A DNA stretch of 64,000 bases from Cystobasidium ongulense (taxonomy: Eukaryota > Basidiomycota > Cystobasidiomycetes > Cystobasidiales > Cystobasidiaceae). The notes under the pieces were generated by a model, which searched no databases, was not told the origin of the DNA, and was given only the letters and a program-made list of their open reading frames with translations. Below are positions 13,201 through 24,442 of the stretch, piece after piece; the stretch's first letter is position 1; each line of letters starts with the position of its first letter. A program made the translations under genes and the position numbers. The stretch spans positions 62,001 through 126,000 of the forward strand of contig BQUP01000009.1 of the NCBI GenBank assembly GCA_022835595.1. The letters are read 5' to 3'.

Positions 13201-16200
13201 CTTGGTTGATCATCCAAGCGATTCCAAGAATCTAGACAATTTTCATATCAGCTTTCAACTTCCTAACAAGAGTAAATTCGGTTGCAACATACCTGATGCG
13301 CATATGGCTGAATCGTAGTACTGTTGAAATAAGTGATCAGGTATAGAACAACAATGATAGAATTGTATCTCGACATACTCAGGGAAGATATCGCCCTGCT
13401 TCGTGATACCAATAGTGACCATAGCATCATCCAAAGCTGCTTCACCTTCTTCGTTGAAATCGTATCCAGCAGCAGCATCTTTGAAGAAACTTAGCGTTTC
13501 CGCCTCTGTATAGACTCGACCTGCTCCCGTGAAATCATCTAAATCACGTCGCCGGTCATACGACTCAAGCATGGGGTCGTATGCTGCTTTGACTGGTGCA
13601 ACGGGTGCGTGAGGAAGATGTGTTGGCCCGAGATTGGCGCTATGTCCAGCGTAGGCAGCAGAGCCAGCAGGACCAGCAGCTGCACCAGCGTAGGCAGCAG
13701 AGCCAGCAGGACCAGCAGCTGCACCAACGTAGGCAGCAGAGCCAGCAGGACCAGCAGCTGCACCAGCGTAGGCAGCAGCATTAGGGAATGGATTTGACGG
13801 GCCGGGCACAGGTGGAGCACTCCAATTGTGATTGTACGGGTTGGGACCACGACCAACGAGGTAACCGAGACTCGCATCGCTGTCGCCATAGGAGTTCATA
13901 TCGTTTCCAGCGAGGGTATCAATAAACTGCCCAGGGTAATTGCGCAGCAATCTATTGCGAAGGTCGTCAATGTCCCATTGTGACATTGTAGCCAGCGCTG
14001 CATTGGTGGCTGATCCAGCTGCTTGAGTGTACTTGGGCGCCGGTGCTGGGGGAGGCACGGAGGGTGCTGGTTTACCTTTCTTCGGCATGACTGGTGTCTT
14101 TCTCATATGTTCGCGCCTAGAATTGTGTAATCACTCAGTCTCGGTCCTCGCTTTTATCAGTAACCCTAAGGGAAAGAAGGAACTCACAATTTCTTTTGAG
14201 CATTGACAAGCTTTGCGGCAATGCTTTCCAAAGTAGCATTGTACAGCTTTTTAACAGCGGGATCGGGGATTCTATCAACCACATTTTGCATACTGTCTCT
14301 AGATTTAGCCAAAGCATTGCACTCTTTTGTCATTGCTTCCATTTTCTGACTGAAGACCTTGTATTGAGCTTCATAATTCGCTAGATCGCGTGCGTACGTT
14401 ATGTCCATAGCACTGAGAGGAGCTTTTGGCGCCGGCGCCGGCGCTGTCGCTGGTAGTGGCTGGCTTGCTACCGCAGGACGCGCTGATGGTTTAGATGCAC
14501 TAGTTGATGCAGTTGCATTTGGCTTGACAGCCGATGACAGACCAGTCGCCTCGAGCTTCAGCTTTCTCCTATCAAGATGGAAAATCGCAGGGGATCAGAT
14601 AAACAGGCTCAAGATGTAGCTTACGTCCATCGCGGGCAAAACACTTGACACGACTCACACTTTATCTTGGTACAGTTGAACTCGACGTTCGCAAGCTGCA
14701 TGTTGTGCCTTCGCATTGACGTGCAGAGTAGTACGTTCTTGACGAGGGGTAAAGGAAGCCGATGCAGAGATAATCAACATCGTTAGCCTTATTCGCCGGT
14801 ATTTTGAGAGCTTTCATACCCAGATAGGAAAAGAACCTACTTCCACATGATTTCATTTTCTTGTGTAGTATTCCCATCTGCCTCCTGTTAGCTAGAATTG
14901 AATTCTCTAAACCGTTAATTCTCGCAAGGTAATCTGCATTCGCGTCTTTGCTGATAGGAGCGACTGAGCTGGTTACGGATGAAACATCTGGCACAGAGGT
15001 AGACTGAGAAGAAGGCGTTTGAGGGTTCGTTCTCATTACTTCAGGCTTGATGTTCGAACCAGGCCATCTACCCGCAGCGGGGCTACTTGAAGTATTGATA
15101 GAAGAAAGGTATCCCGAATCCATTCCTGCTCTGTTCGCTTTTTCTCCATCAGGCGATGAAGATGATGGGACAGCAGGTTTTACCTCTCTCATAGCCGTTT
15201 TGTAGTAGCTTACTGGATCAAACGTAGCTGGTACCATATCTACATCTTCTTGTCTAGCTGGTTTCTTACCGGCAGTGGCGCTGGTATCTTGCAATGCTTT
15301 GAATCTACCATAAGCAGTAGTAGAATCATATTTCGCAGACGTTATGACAGGTTTGATGTTTTCGTCTGAGATCTTTCGAGTTCGTGGAACGACTGGAGCT
15401 AATGCCTGATTTTGCTGTTTAGCGGCGGTCTTGGATGTGAATTTATCCGCTAAATCAACTAGATCGCTATCAGCGGAAGATCTGTCACTTCTAGCTGCCA
15501 TTTCTGTATCGGAGTCTGCGTCGTCATCGCTGAGACGACGGGGCTTTTGCATGTCCGCTTGTAGAGTATGTGGAATGGCAGTATTTGATGTAAAGTTGAT
15601 AGGGCTTCCAGCCTTGTTTGCAATTCCAACGGGGAATGCAGAGGCATTCTCTGGTACGGCACGCCCTTTCCCCTTATCTAGACGAGTAAGCGGAAATGTA
15701 TTTATCGGTAGAGTGGTTGATAATGTCGACGAGGCGGCTGCAGTAGGGATAGCGTGGGAAGCAGGAGGAGCGATCTTCTTCTTTGCGGGTAGAATGATAA
15801 CATCATCTTCACCATCTGAAACTTCGATAAGAGTTCTTTTCTTTGTTTCATTCGATTTGCTTGCGATGATGGCTCTATTCGCGCTACGACGCGCTTTATA
15901 GGCACGTTGATGTGCGGGTGATTCTTTTTGATGGTGCTGTTGGAACGTTTACGAGAGTGTTCAATGTGGAGTTTGTTTGCAGAGTAGGGAGACAATGAAT
16001 GAAGATGGAGTAGCATAATGTTGCGACGGTCAGCCTGAAGAATCCACGAAACCGCTAAGGACCGACTGCCTACGATGAAATGGTCAAGACTGCCAATGCC
16101 GATAAATTTTCCACCGTCTGGTACTGCATTACGAGAATGAGGAAGAGGGAGATAGAGGACATGTCAGATGGTGTATATTCTGCATCGATGGAGGGGTGAG

Positions 16201-16614
16201 CATACAGCCAGATTGGTCGTTCAAAGTGATGATCTTGTTCTTTTCATGGCATTCTTTTTCGTGACATTCGACTCTGCCGACTGCAGGTAGTAAAGGCATG
16301 ATAGAGAGATACACTCGTCAGTTGGGATACCTCTTGCGACTGGAGTCTACCACTCACACCCGGTGCCAGGCTGAGGGATGATCTTGAATAGGGTATCGTG
16401 GGGCCGAATGTCGAGGATATCCGAGATTGCAGCTAGGACGTGCTCGGGGGGAGTCTAATGGAGCCGGCGAGCGAGCAGGCAAGTGGGAGAACGCAGGATG
16501 AATGTGTTTAGCGTCGTCCACTCTGCACTGCATGAAAAGTGAACCACTCACCTGCCCGGCGAGGACCTGTCCTGCGACCTCTGCGGCTCGCGGGTGGTGA
16601 GCGAGGAGCGACAT
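10228..16614 (-). CDS. SNF2-family DNA translocase with embedded RING finger, Uls1/Rrp1-2-like (copy 2)
   Basis: This is a paralog of the preceding gene in the same orientation, with the same order of parts. The start at 16614 (MSLLAHHPRAAEVAGQVLAG) aligns with that of copy 1. Shared N-terminal landmarks are a DILDIRPHDTLFKII block, a Cys pair (VECHEKEC, about 16250), HHQKESPAH (about 15930), an acidic stretch plus DDVIILP (about 15800, candidate SUMO-interacting motif) and [13 protein letters not shown]. Unlike copy 1 it has a coiled-coil-like segment (about 14180-14410) and an Ala/Gly tandem repeat (13651-13767). The ATPase has [13 protein letters not shown] (about 13160), DEAQNIRNR (about 12610) and [19 protein letters not shown] (about 12440). 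The RING (ECPICM, then CGHAFCSCI and CPNCRQK, 11540-11770) and second lobe ([24 protein letters not shown]) are complete. All catalytic motifs are retained, so it looks functional. Confidence 0.9.
13651..13767 (-). repeat. Three 39-bp tandem repeats coding for an Ala/Gly-rich 13-mer
   Basis: Three near-identical 39-bp units (13651-13689, 13690-13728, 13729-13767) and the start of a fourth lie inside Uls1-like copy 2. Each codes for AYAGAAAGPAGSA or a one-residue variant (V for A). The unit is a multiple of three, so copy number can change without breaking the frame. It lies in the disordered region between the coiled-coil-like segment and the conserved block before the ATPase, and is absent from copy 1. 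Confidence 0.95.
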
Positions 16615-17263
16615 CTTGCTTGCCTCTCTCTTGACCTATCCCACACTGGCCTGACCTGTGGTGGTGGGCAGAGCAGAGACAGAAGGTGCGTTGGATCCAC
16701 TATGAGCGGGTCTATGCTCTTTGTTTTGCTTTCCTTGCGTCTATCGGTGCACGAGCAATGGCAAGGCTACACGCGATGAGGTGGGCTTGGGAAAGGATAC
16801 TGATGGTGTCGATGCGATAGCCTATCCTATGATGACATGTCCACCACCTGCTGCTCGCTGTTTACTCGTTCAAACAAGGCAAGCATGCTGCTATCGAGCA
16901 AGTCATGCTGGATGGACTCGCATAGCTGTATCCAGCGCGTAAACACAAGATCACGTGACTGGGACACCGTGTAGAAGAAGATAGATGCAAGCAGTGTGCA
17001 GTCTGCGTCTGTGTGTGTCTTGCATGGGAGATGCATCTCTACCCTCTTGACCATCTCGCTCCTCCACCCAGCATACATCGCTTGCACTGACTAGCTTGCA
17101 TCCAGCAGCCCGTCTTGACCACCCCCGACGCGCGCCTCGATTCTTGATTCCATTCCATCGCAAATTGGATTAATTCAAGCGAGGACACTCGGTCGTCCAT
17201 CTCTCGATAGTCCAACCACAGCAAGTGCTACCACTACTCCTCCATTTGGTTAGGTTGTTCACC
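16615..17263. promoter_or_regulatory. Divergent promoter region
   Basis: This 649-base stretch separates Uls1-like copy 2 (-) from the disordered-protein gene (+) and should hold both promoters. No coding or RNA gene was recognised in it. Confidence 0.4.
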
Positions 17264-18297
17264 ATGCAGGCCACACCCACCAAGAAGCAGGCGACCGCGC
17301 ACAATGCCATCCTCACGCACACCCCAGAGAGAAGGGCAGGCGACCAGCGAGGACAGATGGCTTCATACACCCCAGAGGACCTCAAGGCGCAGCTCGCTAG
17401 CAGGCCTCGAAGCGTGAGGTCGTGTGAGTCTGCTCTTGCTCTATTGCGAGGTTCTGCCTGCTGAGAGCGCTCCCTCTTGCTGTCGTTGCAGCCGTCTCGC
17501 AGGGCTATGCAGTCTCTCCGCGAGCAGCTCTGTAGGTCCATCCCATCCATCAAGCAGGCTATACGCGCACATGCATGCAGTCCCTCCATCTCACATGCTC
17601 TCGTGTCATTCCCAGCACCTCCCACCGCTCTGAACCCAGCATCATGCCAGGGTATTCCCTCGCAGCCTCGCCCTCGCCCTCTCCCTCACGCCCCCTCATG
17701 GCAATGTGCGAGACGTTTACCTCTTCAAACCCTTCTTCCCCTCCGAGCATCACCTCTCTATCATATCACAACTCGACTCAAAGTATACTCGCAAGAGCAA
17801 ATCAATCATACCTCTTGAACTGGTCTCCTTCGACAGGTTCCTCCATCTCTTCAATCGGTCAAAGTCCTAGAAAACGAGGACAGATGGATGATGAAGAAGC
17901 AGAGAACAATGATAGTCTAGGACGAGTTGGAGCCAAAGCATACAATGATACTATGGATCACGATACCGAAGGCGATGAAACAATGATGGTAGAAGATGAT
18001 GATGATCTACCATTATCAAGATCAGCATCAACGCGTCAGATACCCCCTCTTTCATTTTCGAACAGCGGTAGCGCAACATCATCAGCATCATCGTCTGCTA
18101 CGTCCTCAGACATGTTCTTTGCTCCTTTCCCTTCGCCATCTACTCAGCAACAAGGGCAAGGGAGACAATTGAAAACTATACCCAGAAGGGCATTAGGTAA
18201 AACTCAGAGCTTGCCTGCTGATACGTTCATGGAAAATATGGCTACTCACACACAACCACTAGTCCGAGACGTATTCAATGCAACAGATGGATTTTGA
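17264..18297 (+). CDS. Hypothetical disordered Ser-rich protein
   Basis: I do not recognise this protein. The ATG at 17264 opens an exon coding for MQATPTKKQATAHN and a TPERR / YTPED segment. One or two short introns follow (roughly 17408-17635) before a long final exon ending TGA at 18297. The final exon codes for SPSPSPSRP, SPRKRGQMDDEE, a run of five acidic residues after MMVE, and Ser/Ala-rich low-complexity sequence with several S/T-P sites, as in cell-cycle-regulated nuclear proteins. No folded domain is visible. The splice pattern between exons 1 and 3 has more than one frame-compatible solution and is unsettled. The gene is divergent from Uls1-like copy 2 and convergent with the TFIP11-like gene. 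Confidence 0.6.
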
Positions 18298-19349
18298 CGC
18301 GTTTATGATGCGTTGCGTTGATATGGGTTTTCCGGTCTTTCCCATTGAAAATACCGATCATTTTGCGAGAAGATAGGCACAATGTGCAAAATATGCAAGA
18401 AACGCATACTCGACGATGCTATACAGCCTCTTCTTTATGGAAAGCACGTCGGAACACAGTACAATAGAGACCTTCTGTCCAAATGCAAAAGCAAAACGGT
18501 TTGCAGTATCCCGTTTATGGGGCTCGACTGTCTTTTAGAAATTATGTTTTATTCCCAATCAACTCGGATATATCAGCGCTTAGGAAGAGTTCTAAGACAA
18601 GTATACTCTCTGTGCTGCGAACTCGGGAAACGCTTTACTAGATAATGGAAGGGCAAGATATAGCACAACAGTCCTTCCAAGGAATTTTATCTAAATACCT
18701 GCAAGATTACCTCGATGCATCAGTTCAAGTATGAATAACAATCAGCTCTCACTTCAAAACACGCAATTCTCGCGTTGCGCACGCGCTTTGAGCTGCGACA
18801 ATCCTGATTTCAACCATATACCTCCGCAATCTTCGCATGAACTTGAAACACCGCTTCCACGCTTTTCAAAGTGGATTTCCAGTCTAGATCATTTCATCCT
18901 AAAATCAGCAAATAGCAAGCAGCATGCAAATTGGGTAGAAATCACGTCACATTAATGTCATCTTTGCCCCCTTTTGCTGGTGTTAGGGAAATGTTCTAGA
19001 AAAAAAGGTCAGAAATGGCCATTGTTCCATTTTCCTTTGCGGCTTGCAGTCAAAGCGGTCTATTCCGTGTTAAAATGCTTAGCGCACGAAGGAGGGACAA
19101 CTTAATGCGAGAATCAAAAGTCAAGACAGTGCTATTGTGTATTGACTGTCGTTACAATACCAGCAGGGAAGAAGCGGCTATTCTCCTGGCGAAACTCTGC
19201 AGAAACCAGGCACAAATACGTATGAAATTAGCGTGCAAAAGCAGGACACAATGCCATGTAGTGTAGATTTATGACGATGGTAACCTATGATGCATTTACT
19301 ATCATGAGTATAATGACGATATTCAACCGTATTTCAGAGGAGAAATCCA
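18298..19349. other. Convergent intergenic stretch, nothing recognised
   Basis: About 1 kb lies between two converging genes. Only short reading frames without family motifs are present, and no tRNA B-box or long repeat was seen. It probably holds two 3' UTRs and possibly an unrecognised noncoding RNA. Confidence 0.35.
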
Positions 19350-22300
19350 TCATGCTCTCTTCTTTGCTTGTTCCACCATCTCTGAAACAGACACTGGTTT
19401 TGAATTCCCACTCTTATCAACGGCATAAACGACATCTCCTCTTAGATAGATTGTAATACCATTTCTTCCATCTACTCCAGTTGAAATTTTGAACAAAGGT
19501 GATCCTGTAATTTCATGTGATCTACCAGTAGGCATGAATACTAGATTATTTTCTGCTGCGTATTCTTCTACTACTGCTCTAAAAGTAACTTCATTTGGAT
19601 CCATAGCTGGTATACGTGCTTGTTTCGTATTTTGCATCTTGCTTGATTGATTTCCGTTAGAAGATGATGTTGACGAATTGGCGGTAAATTGAGGCTTCTT
19701 CAAGCGGTATTTGGCATCTTCTCCTAATGAAATAGCTTGATTCATCAGATCTAAAGCAGTCTCGAAACCTCTCGTAACACCAGGTAAAGTCTGTAAAGAA
19801 CCAAAGACCTCCTTCTTCCACCATGTATACCATTCTGCGACTTGTTCGAAATTGACACCGGGACTTGAAAGCCAAGTATGTAAAGTATCCAAATATTTAG
19901 GGAAGAATTCCGTTTCTAATATTTGAGAAAGTACAGAATCGCGCAATAACTTCCTCCATGCTAGAACAGCAGTAAGAGGGTTTAGATCTTGCTCTCTTGG
20001 ATTGATGGTGAAATCTTCCCGAAGTTGAGCTGCTAATTGTGGTACTATATATTGAAGAATGAGATTATCCCACTCGGAAGCTTGAATGACTTCTCGCCAT
20101 ACTTCCAATCCTTCCGGTGGTCCATCACGAATTTTGCATGTTTTAAGCCATCCTCTGATTTTACGCTTTGCATCATCCATGACTTCATCCATTCGCGTAC
20201 CCGCGGATTCAAGCCATGGAAAGAGAACGTGATGGAGTGTAATCGTGCTTGACTTGCTCTTTCCTTTGCGTGGTGGGATCCATTCGCTGACTGCCCTCTT
20301 GAGCTTGGGCAGGATGAGCTGGTCCAGCACGTTATCACTAACAAAGTCTGGGAGAAGACCGGAGGATTGCCAGCTTGAGTATAAAGCAAGTACAGGCGTT
20401 GGATCGCTCGGTTGCCAGGCGTTATTGATCGCCGAACGCACGCGGGGCATCCACTTGGTCCAGAGGAGCATCTCGAAAGCAGTCATCTTTGGTTCGTTTA
20501 GAGGCGTCATTAACGGGCTCGTTGGCTTCGCTGAAGAGTATGACCCAAAGATTCCAACAGCCTTCGATGTATCGCTTCGACGCTGTCTGCATCTGAAAGC
20601 CTTCTTCCACTTCTTGAGTTCAGCCAGATAAAGCGTAGGTTCTGCTAAAACGTCCCATTCTTGCCATGCTCGTTTTAAAAGCGGGGCCAAAGCAGCGACG
20701 ATAACCTCGTCTAGTTTGTACTGCTTGTATTCGTCTTCTGTGGCTACGTTCAAGAGCTGTGAGAATAGATCGGTGAACGTTCCCATTTGCTCCTGTAGAG
20801 GACGGTCATCATATGCAAGAGATGTCGAATGCTGCTGGATGGCAGTGGCGACTTTTGTGAGCTGCTGAAGTCGTGCGATGCCTGTCGATAGACACACAAA
20901 ATTAGCACCCCTGTGGGACAGGTTCATGAAGCTGATAGATTAACTTACGTTCGAGATTAGCTTTCGCAGACTGTCTCACGCGAGCAGCTTCATTAGCTAA
21001 GTATTTTCTTCTTTCCGCCGATATTCTTGCTTCGCGAACGAGGTTGTCGACTTCCGCTTTTGTGAAATCCGATACCATAGTAAGATTATGTAACAATTCT
21101 GGCAGATTTCTGTTGTCCGTGGAGGGCACATCATGTGAAGTTGCTGCGTGACTTAGATCGGCAGTTGTGAGTTGACGCCCAGACAAGTCGTAGATAGCAC
21201 CAACGCCAGCAGGTGAAGCGGTTGCATCTCCTCCAGAAACCATCTCTTCGTATGTCATGTGCTGTACTTTCGGCTTTCTCGGCTTCTTTTCTTTCCAAGC
21301 TGGGGGACCTTCTGCTTCTCCTCCCTTTCCAGTACTTGTTTTCTGCTTGTCCTTTCCTTTACGTTTAGGTTTACTCTTTGCATCTTCGTCGTCGGACGAT
21401 ACAACTTCTCCAGCTGCCTGCTTCTTCCGCTTCGCCTCTAGCTTAGCTTGCTTTGTTCGTTCTGAGAACCCTTCGAACGCCAATCCCATTGCTTTGGGAC
21501 GAAGTCGGCTTTCCAGTGGAGTGATCATTCCTTCTCCCCCAGACCCAAGACCTGCTCCAGCCGACCACCCCATCTTCTTGAGAAGGTTGAAACCAAAACC
21601 GCCTGTTGAAGCTAGCTTGCTGAAGTGCTTTTGCTCTTCTTTTGACAGAGTAGCCGGCTTTCGTGGTGCAGCTTGCCCAGCAGGAGTCGAAGTGCCTAGG
21701 AATGCTCGACGTTGCTGAGCAGCTGCCATTCCCATTCCTGACTTTGGCACTTCGTTTGCTTGCTGCTCAGCTGCAGGTGAAGCAGGCGCAGGTGAGGTCG
21801 ATGTGCTGGCAACCGGAGGATGGTCTAATGTCTGGCTCATCGCTTCAGATCTTGCTTTGCTCCCAATACCACCCATAGTACGTGCGCCAATTCCACCTTT
21901 TTGTGCTGAACCTGAAGCTTGTATGCCTGCCATTGCGGCTTTCAATCCTTCACTGACAGGTTTATCCACATCGGCCTCGTCGACCTCTTCGCTCCGGTGT
22001 CGAGGTACCCGAACCTTGGGAGCATCCTCCTCTGAATCGCTCTCCTCTTCGCCTGATGTCGATGCTCCTTCTTCTCCTGAGGTATCGGCCATATTTTCTT
22101 GGTCTTCATTTTGGGCGCCACTGCCGCTGGTTGCAGCTGGCTGGAAATCAGGTATATCCATGCTTTCGTCGGCATTTGTATCGTTAAAGGAGGTAGTCGG
22201 CGTTGCTCCAGATGATGCAGAAGGTACGAATGTTTGTGCCCTGTGGTGCGTTCATGCCGTAGGTCAGTCAAGATTCGTCCAGGTCATGTGCATCATCCAG

Positions 22301-22568
22301 AAACATACCTTCGAAGTGATTTGGTGCCCCTGGGAGGTCCAGCAGCATTCTCATCCTCGTCTTCAGCAAACACTCCATACAAAGCATCGTCTTTACCGTT
22401 CCTCTTCCTCTTAGTTCTTTTGCCATAAGGATCTGTAAATCTTAGGCGCTCTGCTCGCTCGTCTGGATCCTCATCCCAGTCCGGAGCAGTCGCTTCTTCG
22501 CCTTGAGAAGAGTTGTCGCTGCTGTCTGGGTCGTCGTCGTCCATGAACTGCTTCTTGCGACGAGCCAT
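19350..22568 (-). CDS. TFIP11/Ntr1-type G-patch spliceosome disassembly factor
   Basis: This is an ortholog of human TFIP11 and yeast Ntr1 (Spp382), which activates the DEAH helicase Prp43 to take apart post-catalytic spliceosomes. The ATG at 22568 gives MARRKKQFMDDDD; translating further upstream would need a non-ATG start. Exons are about 22568-22311, 22241-20946 and 20886-19350, coding for about 1,030 residues. An acidic N-terminus (DPYGKRTKRKRNGKDDALYG) resembles the TIP N-domain. The G-patch follows as GGFGFNLLKKMGW then AGAGLGSGGEG (about 21530-21610), with the basic tail SERTKQAKLEAKRKK. The long C-terminal part has the GCFC domain, for example VLFPWLESAG and LNPLTAVLAWRKLLRD. The identification is firm; the family is essential in yeast. 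Confidence 0.94.
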
Positions 22569-22892
22569 GCTGGGCAATGCAGCTCACGCGCAATTGGCAT
22601 GAGCAGACCGAGGTGTGTTGACTCGCTCAAGTTTTGGGGGCAACAGGCGATCACCCTTTTCGTAGTCACCACCTACAGCAAGCGAAGCAATCAAAGCATG
22701 ATCTAATAAAGCAGTTACTAAGCATACGCCTCTCAATATTTCATAAGAGCTGTGCTAGGTATATTGCAAACGACAACGACTGTTGCCACCACCTTGTCAC
22801 TGGGTGTTATGACGGTCGGAACATTCGCTTGAATGTATGAGCAACACAGAGAGACACTAGAGCAGCCTCTCTACGCAAGCTTCTTCCAACCT
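22569..22892. promoter_or_regulatory. Spacer upstream of the TFIP11-like gene
   Basis: This 324-base stretch holds the TFIP11-like promoter and the 3' UTR of the glutathione transferase gene, both on the minus strand. Nothing else was seen. Confidence 0.35.
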
Positions 22893-23806
22893 CTAATGCT
22901 CTCCTCCTCTCCAGGAGTCGCGCTTCTGAACGGCTTCGTACCAAGCCGCAAGCTTCTCACCTTTGCCCGAGCGCCAGTCAATTTCCGGATATCTAAAGTC
23001 GAGGTCTGCACATCAAGAGCGCACTTGCTTAATCTTGACAATTCAAACACGGGCTGTAGCACGGAAGACTTACACCACAGAGCTGAAGCGACTGCAATGC
23101 CGCCCAAGTTTAGCACATCAGCTTTTGGGTCTCGTAGCTGATACAGGCCGCTTGAGGCGTCTGTTCGAGCATGGAGCAAAGCTACTGCTCTCGTCATCTT
23201 GCTAGTCTGGCCATCGATCCATTCTTGCCATCGGTATTGTTCAGGCTGGATAAGGAATTCGTTAAGTACGAGGTCTCGACATACTGAGGAGGTAGGGCGA
23301 TGAGCTACTTACTCTCACCGCAACTTCGTATCGAACTAGTAATGCAGCATCAAGAATGGAGTCCGCTAGACTCTCTAGGACCAGCTCGTCGAAACGGGTT
23401 GTGTCAGAAGGAGGCGGCAAGATCTGCTTGCCGGTGGGGGCGATAGAATCGATGTATTGAAGAATAACCTGGCTGCCGAATAAGGACCTTTTTCCATTGT
23501 CGAGTACGAGGGTTGGGACCTTTGGCGGACGAGGTTTGAGTACCAGTGAATCTCCTCTGTCGCGCTAATGCACTTACCTTTCCACTAGGATTCCATTGAT
23601 CTTGCTCAGTCTGCTTGTGGGTCGGATGAGCAACTAGCAGAAGTTCAGTTCGGGTCGATGAATCTCATCTATACAATTCAGTGGGGATTTTTCGAAAGCT
23701 TACCGGCTTTCTTGTTTGTTACGATGGTCTGCAGTCCAGTCTCGCGCAAAGCAAGGATAACCTTCTTGACATATGGAGAACTTGGCGACCAGTAAAGTAC
23801 AGACAT
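22893..23806 (-). CDS. Glutathione S-transferase-like protein
   Basis: This is a soluble glutathione transferase-fold protein, probably detoxifying electrophiles or peroxides. The ATG at 23806 gives MSVLYWSPSSPYVKKVILAL, the usual first strand and helix of the thioredoxin-like domain. Later exons code for HKQTEQDQWNPSGKVPTLV and LFGSQVILQYID, which correspond to the glutathione-binding cis-Pro (VPTL) and the E/S-S helix start. The C-terminal helical domain has YRWQEWIDGQTSKMTRAV and a last exon DLDFRYPEIDWRSGKGEK ending KRDSWRGGEH and a TAG at 22893. Four or five short introns are needed, and I placed them by GT-AG sites and frame. The length, about 225 residues, is normal. The substrate and subclass cannot be told. 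Confidence 0.85.
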
Positions 23807-24442
23807 TTTTTCCGACAGCTATCGCTCACGTCAAGTACAATAGGGAACGGATGCGCCGTTCTTTATTGGGAGGGTTGGCTACAGTGGTCAACACGTGGTG
23901 TAGCCTGGAGCCCCGCCTCGCGCGATCAGCATCTCGTCAAACACCGGCTAATGCCGGGGCAAATACTGCTGCAGAGGCTGACCATCCTCGACACAGTTCT
24001 AGTCTTCACAATTTTATGTGACTAGGGTGCCGACAACGAGCCGCGGGCAACTGTCGCATCCTGGCTTGCTTAGAAAGATGTTCTTCGAAAAAGTGGGGGT
24101 AGAGCCGGCGTTTTAGATGCATGGCTCGAAACAAAAGTGCAGCTCGAAAACGTTTCGCTTGCATGCTAGTCTCTGTTCGAGGATCTGACCAACGTTTCAG
24201 CCAACTCGAGAATGAATGGACCTCATTAGACCAGCTTTTCGAAGTTCTTTGCGTAAAGTTGTATGTTAAACGAATGTAAATGACTAAGGCTAAAACAACA
24301 GCAACTGCCTACCTGGTGACACAACCTCACTACCGAAAACGAATGACAAGCACTTGCATGAATGCTGTAATACAGAGTCACGATTGCCGTGACGATATAA
24401 ACAAAGAGGAAAGATCTAGAACCCAAAATACCGGCTTCCAAA
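23807..24442. promoter_or_regulatory. Spacer between GST-like and PAC1 genes
   Basis: This holds the 5' flank of the GST-like gene and the 3' flank of PAC1, both minus-strand. No further gene was recognised. Confidence 0.35.

Noticed and set aside
13596-13797. Plus-strand Gln/Arg/Ser-rich repeat proteins over the minisatellite
   Set aside because: These are shadow frames of the Ala/Gly repeat on the coding minus strand.
18382-18645. Small plus-strand gene starting MCKICKKRILDD
   Set aside because: The CxxC-like start is isolated, the rest has no domain pattern, and the stretch is more likely 3' UTR of the upstream gene.
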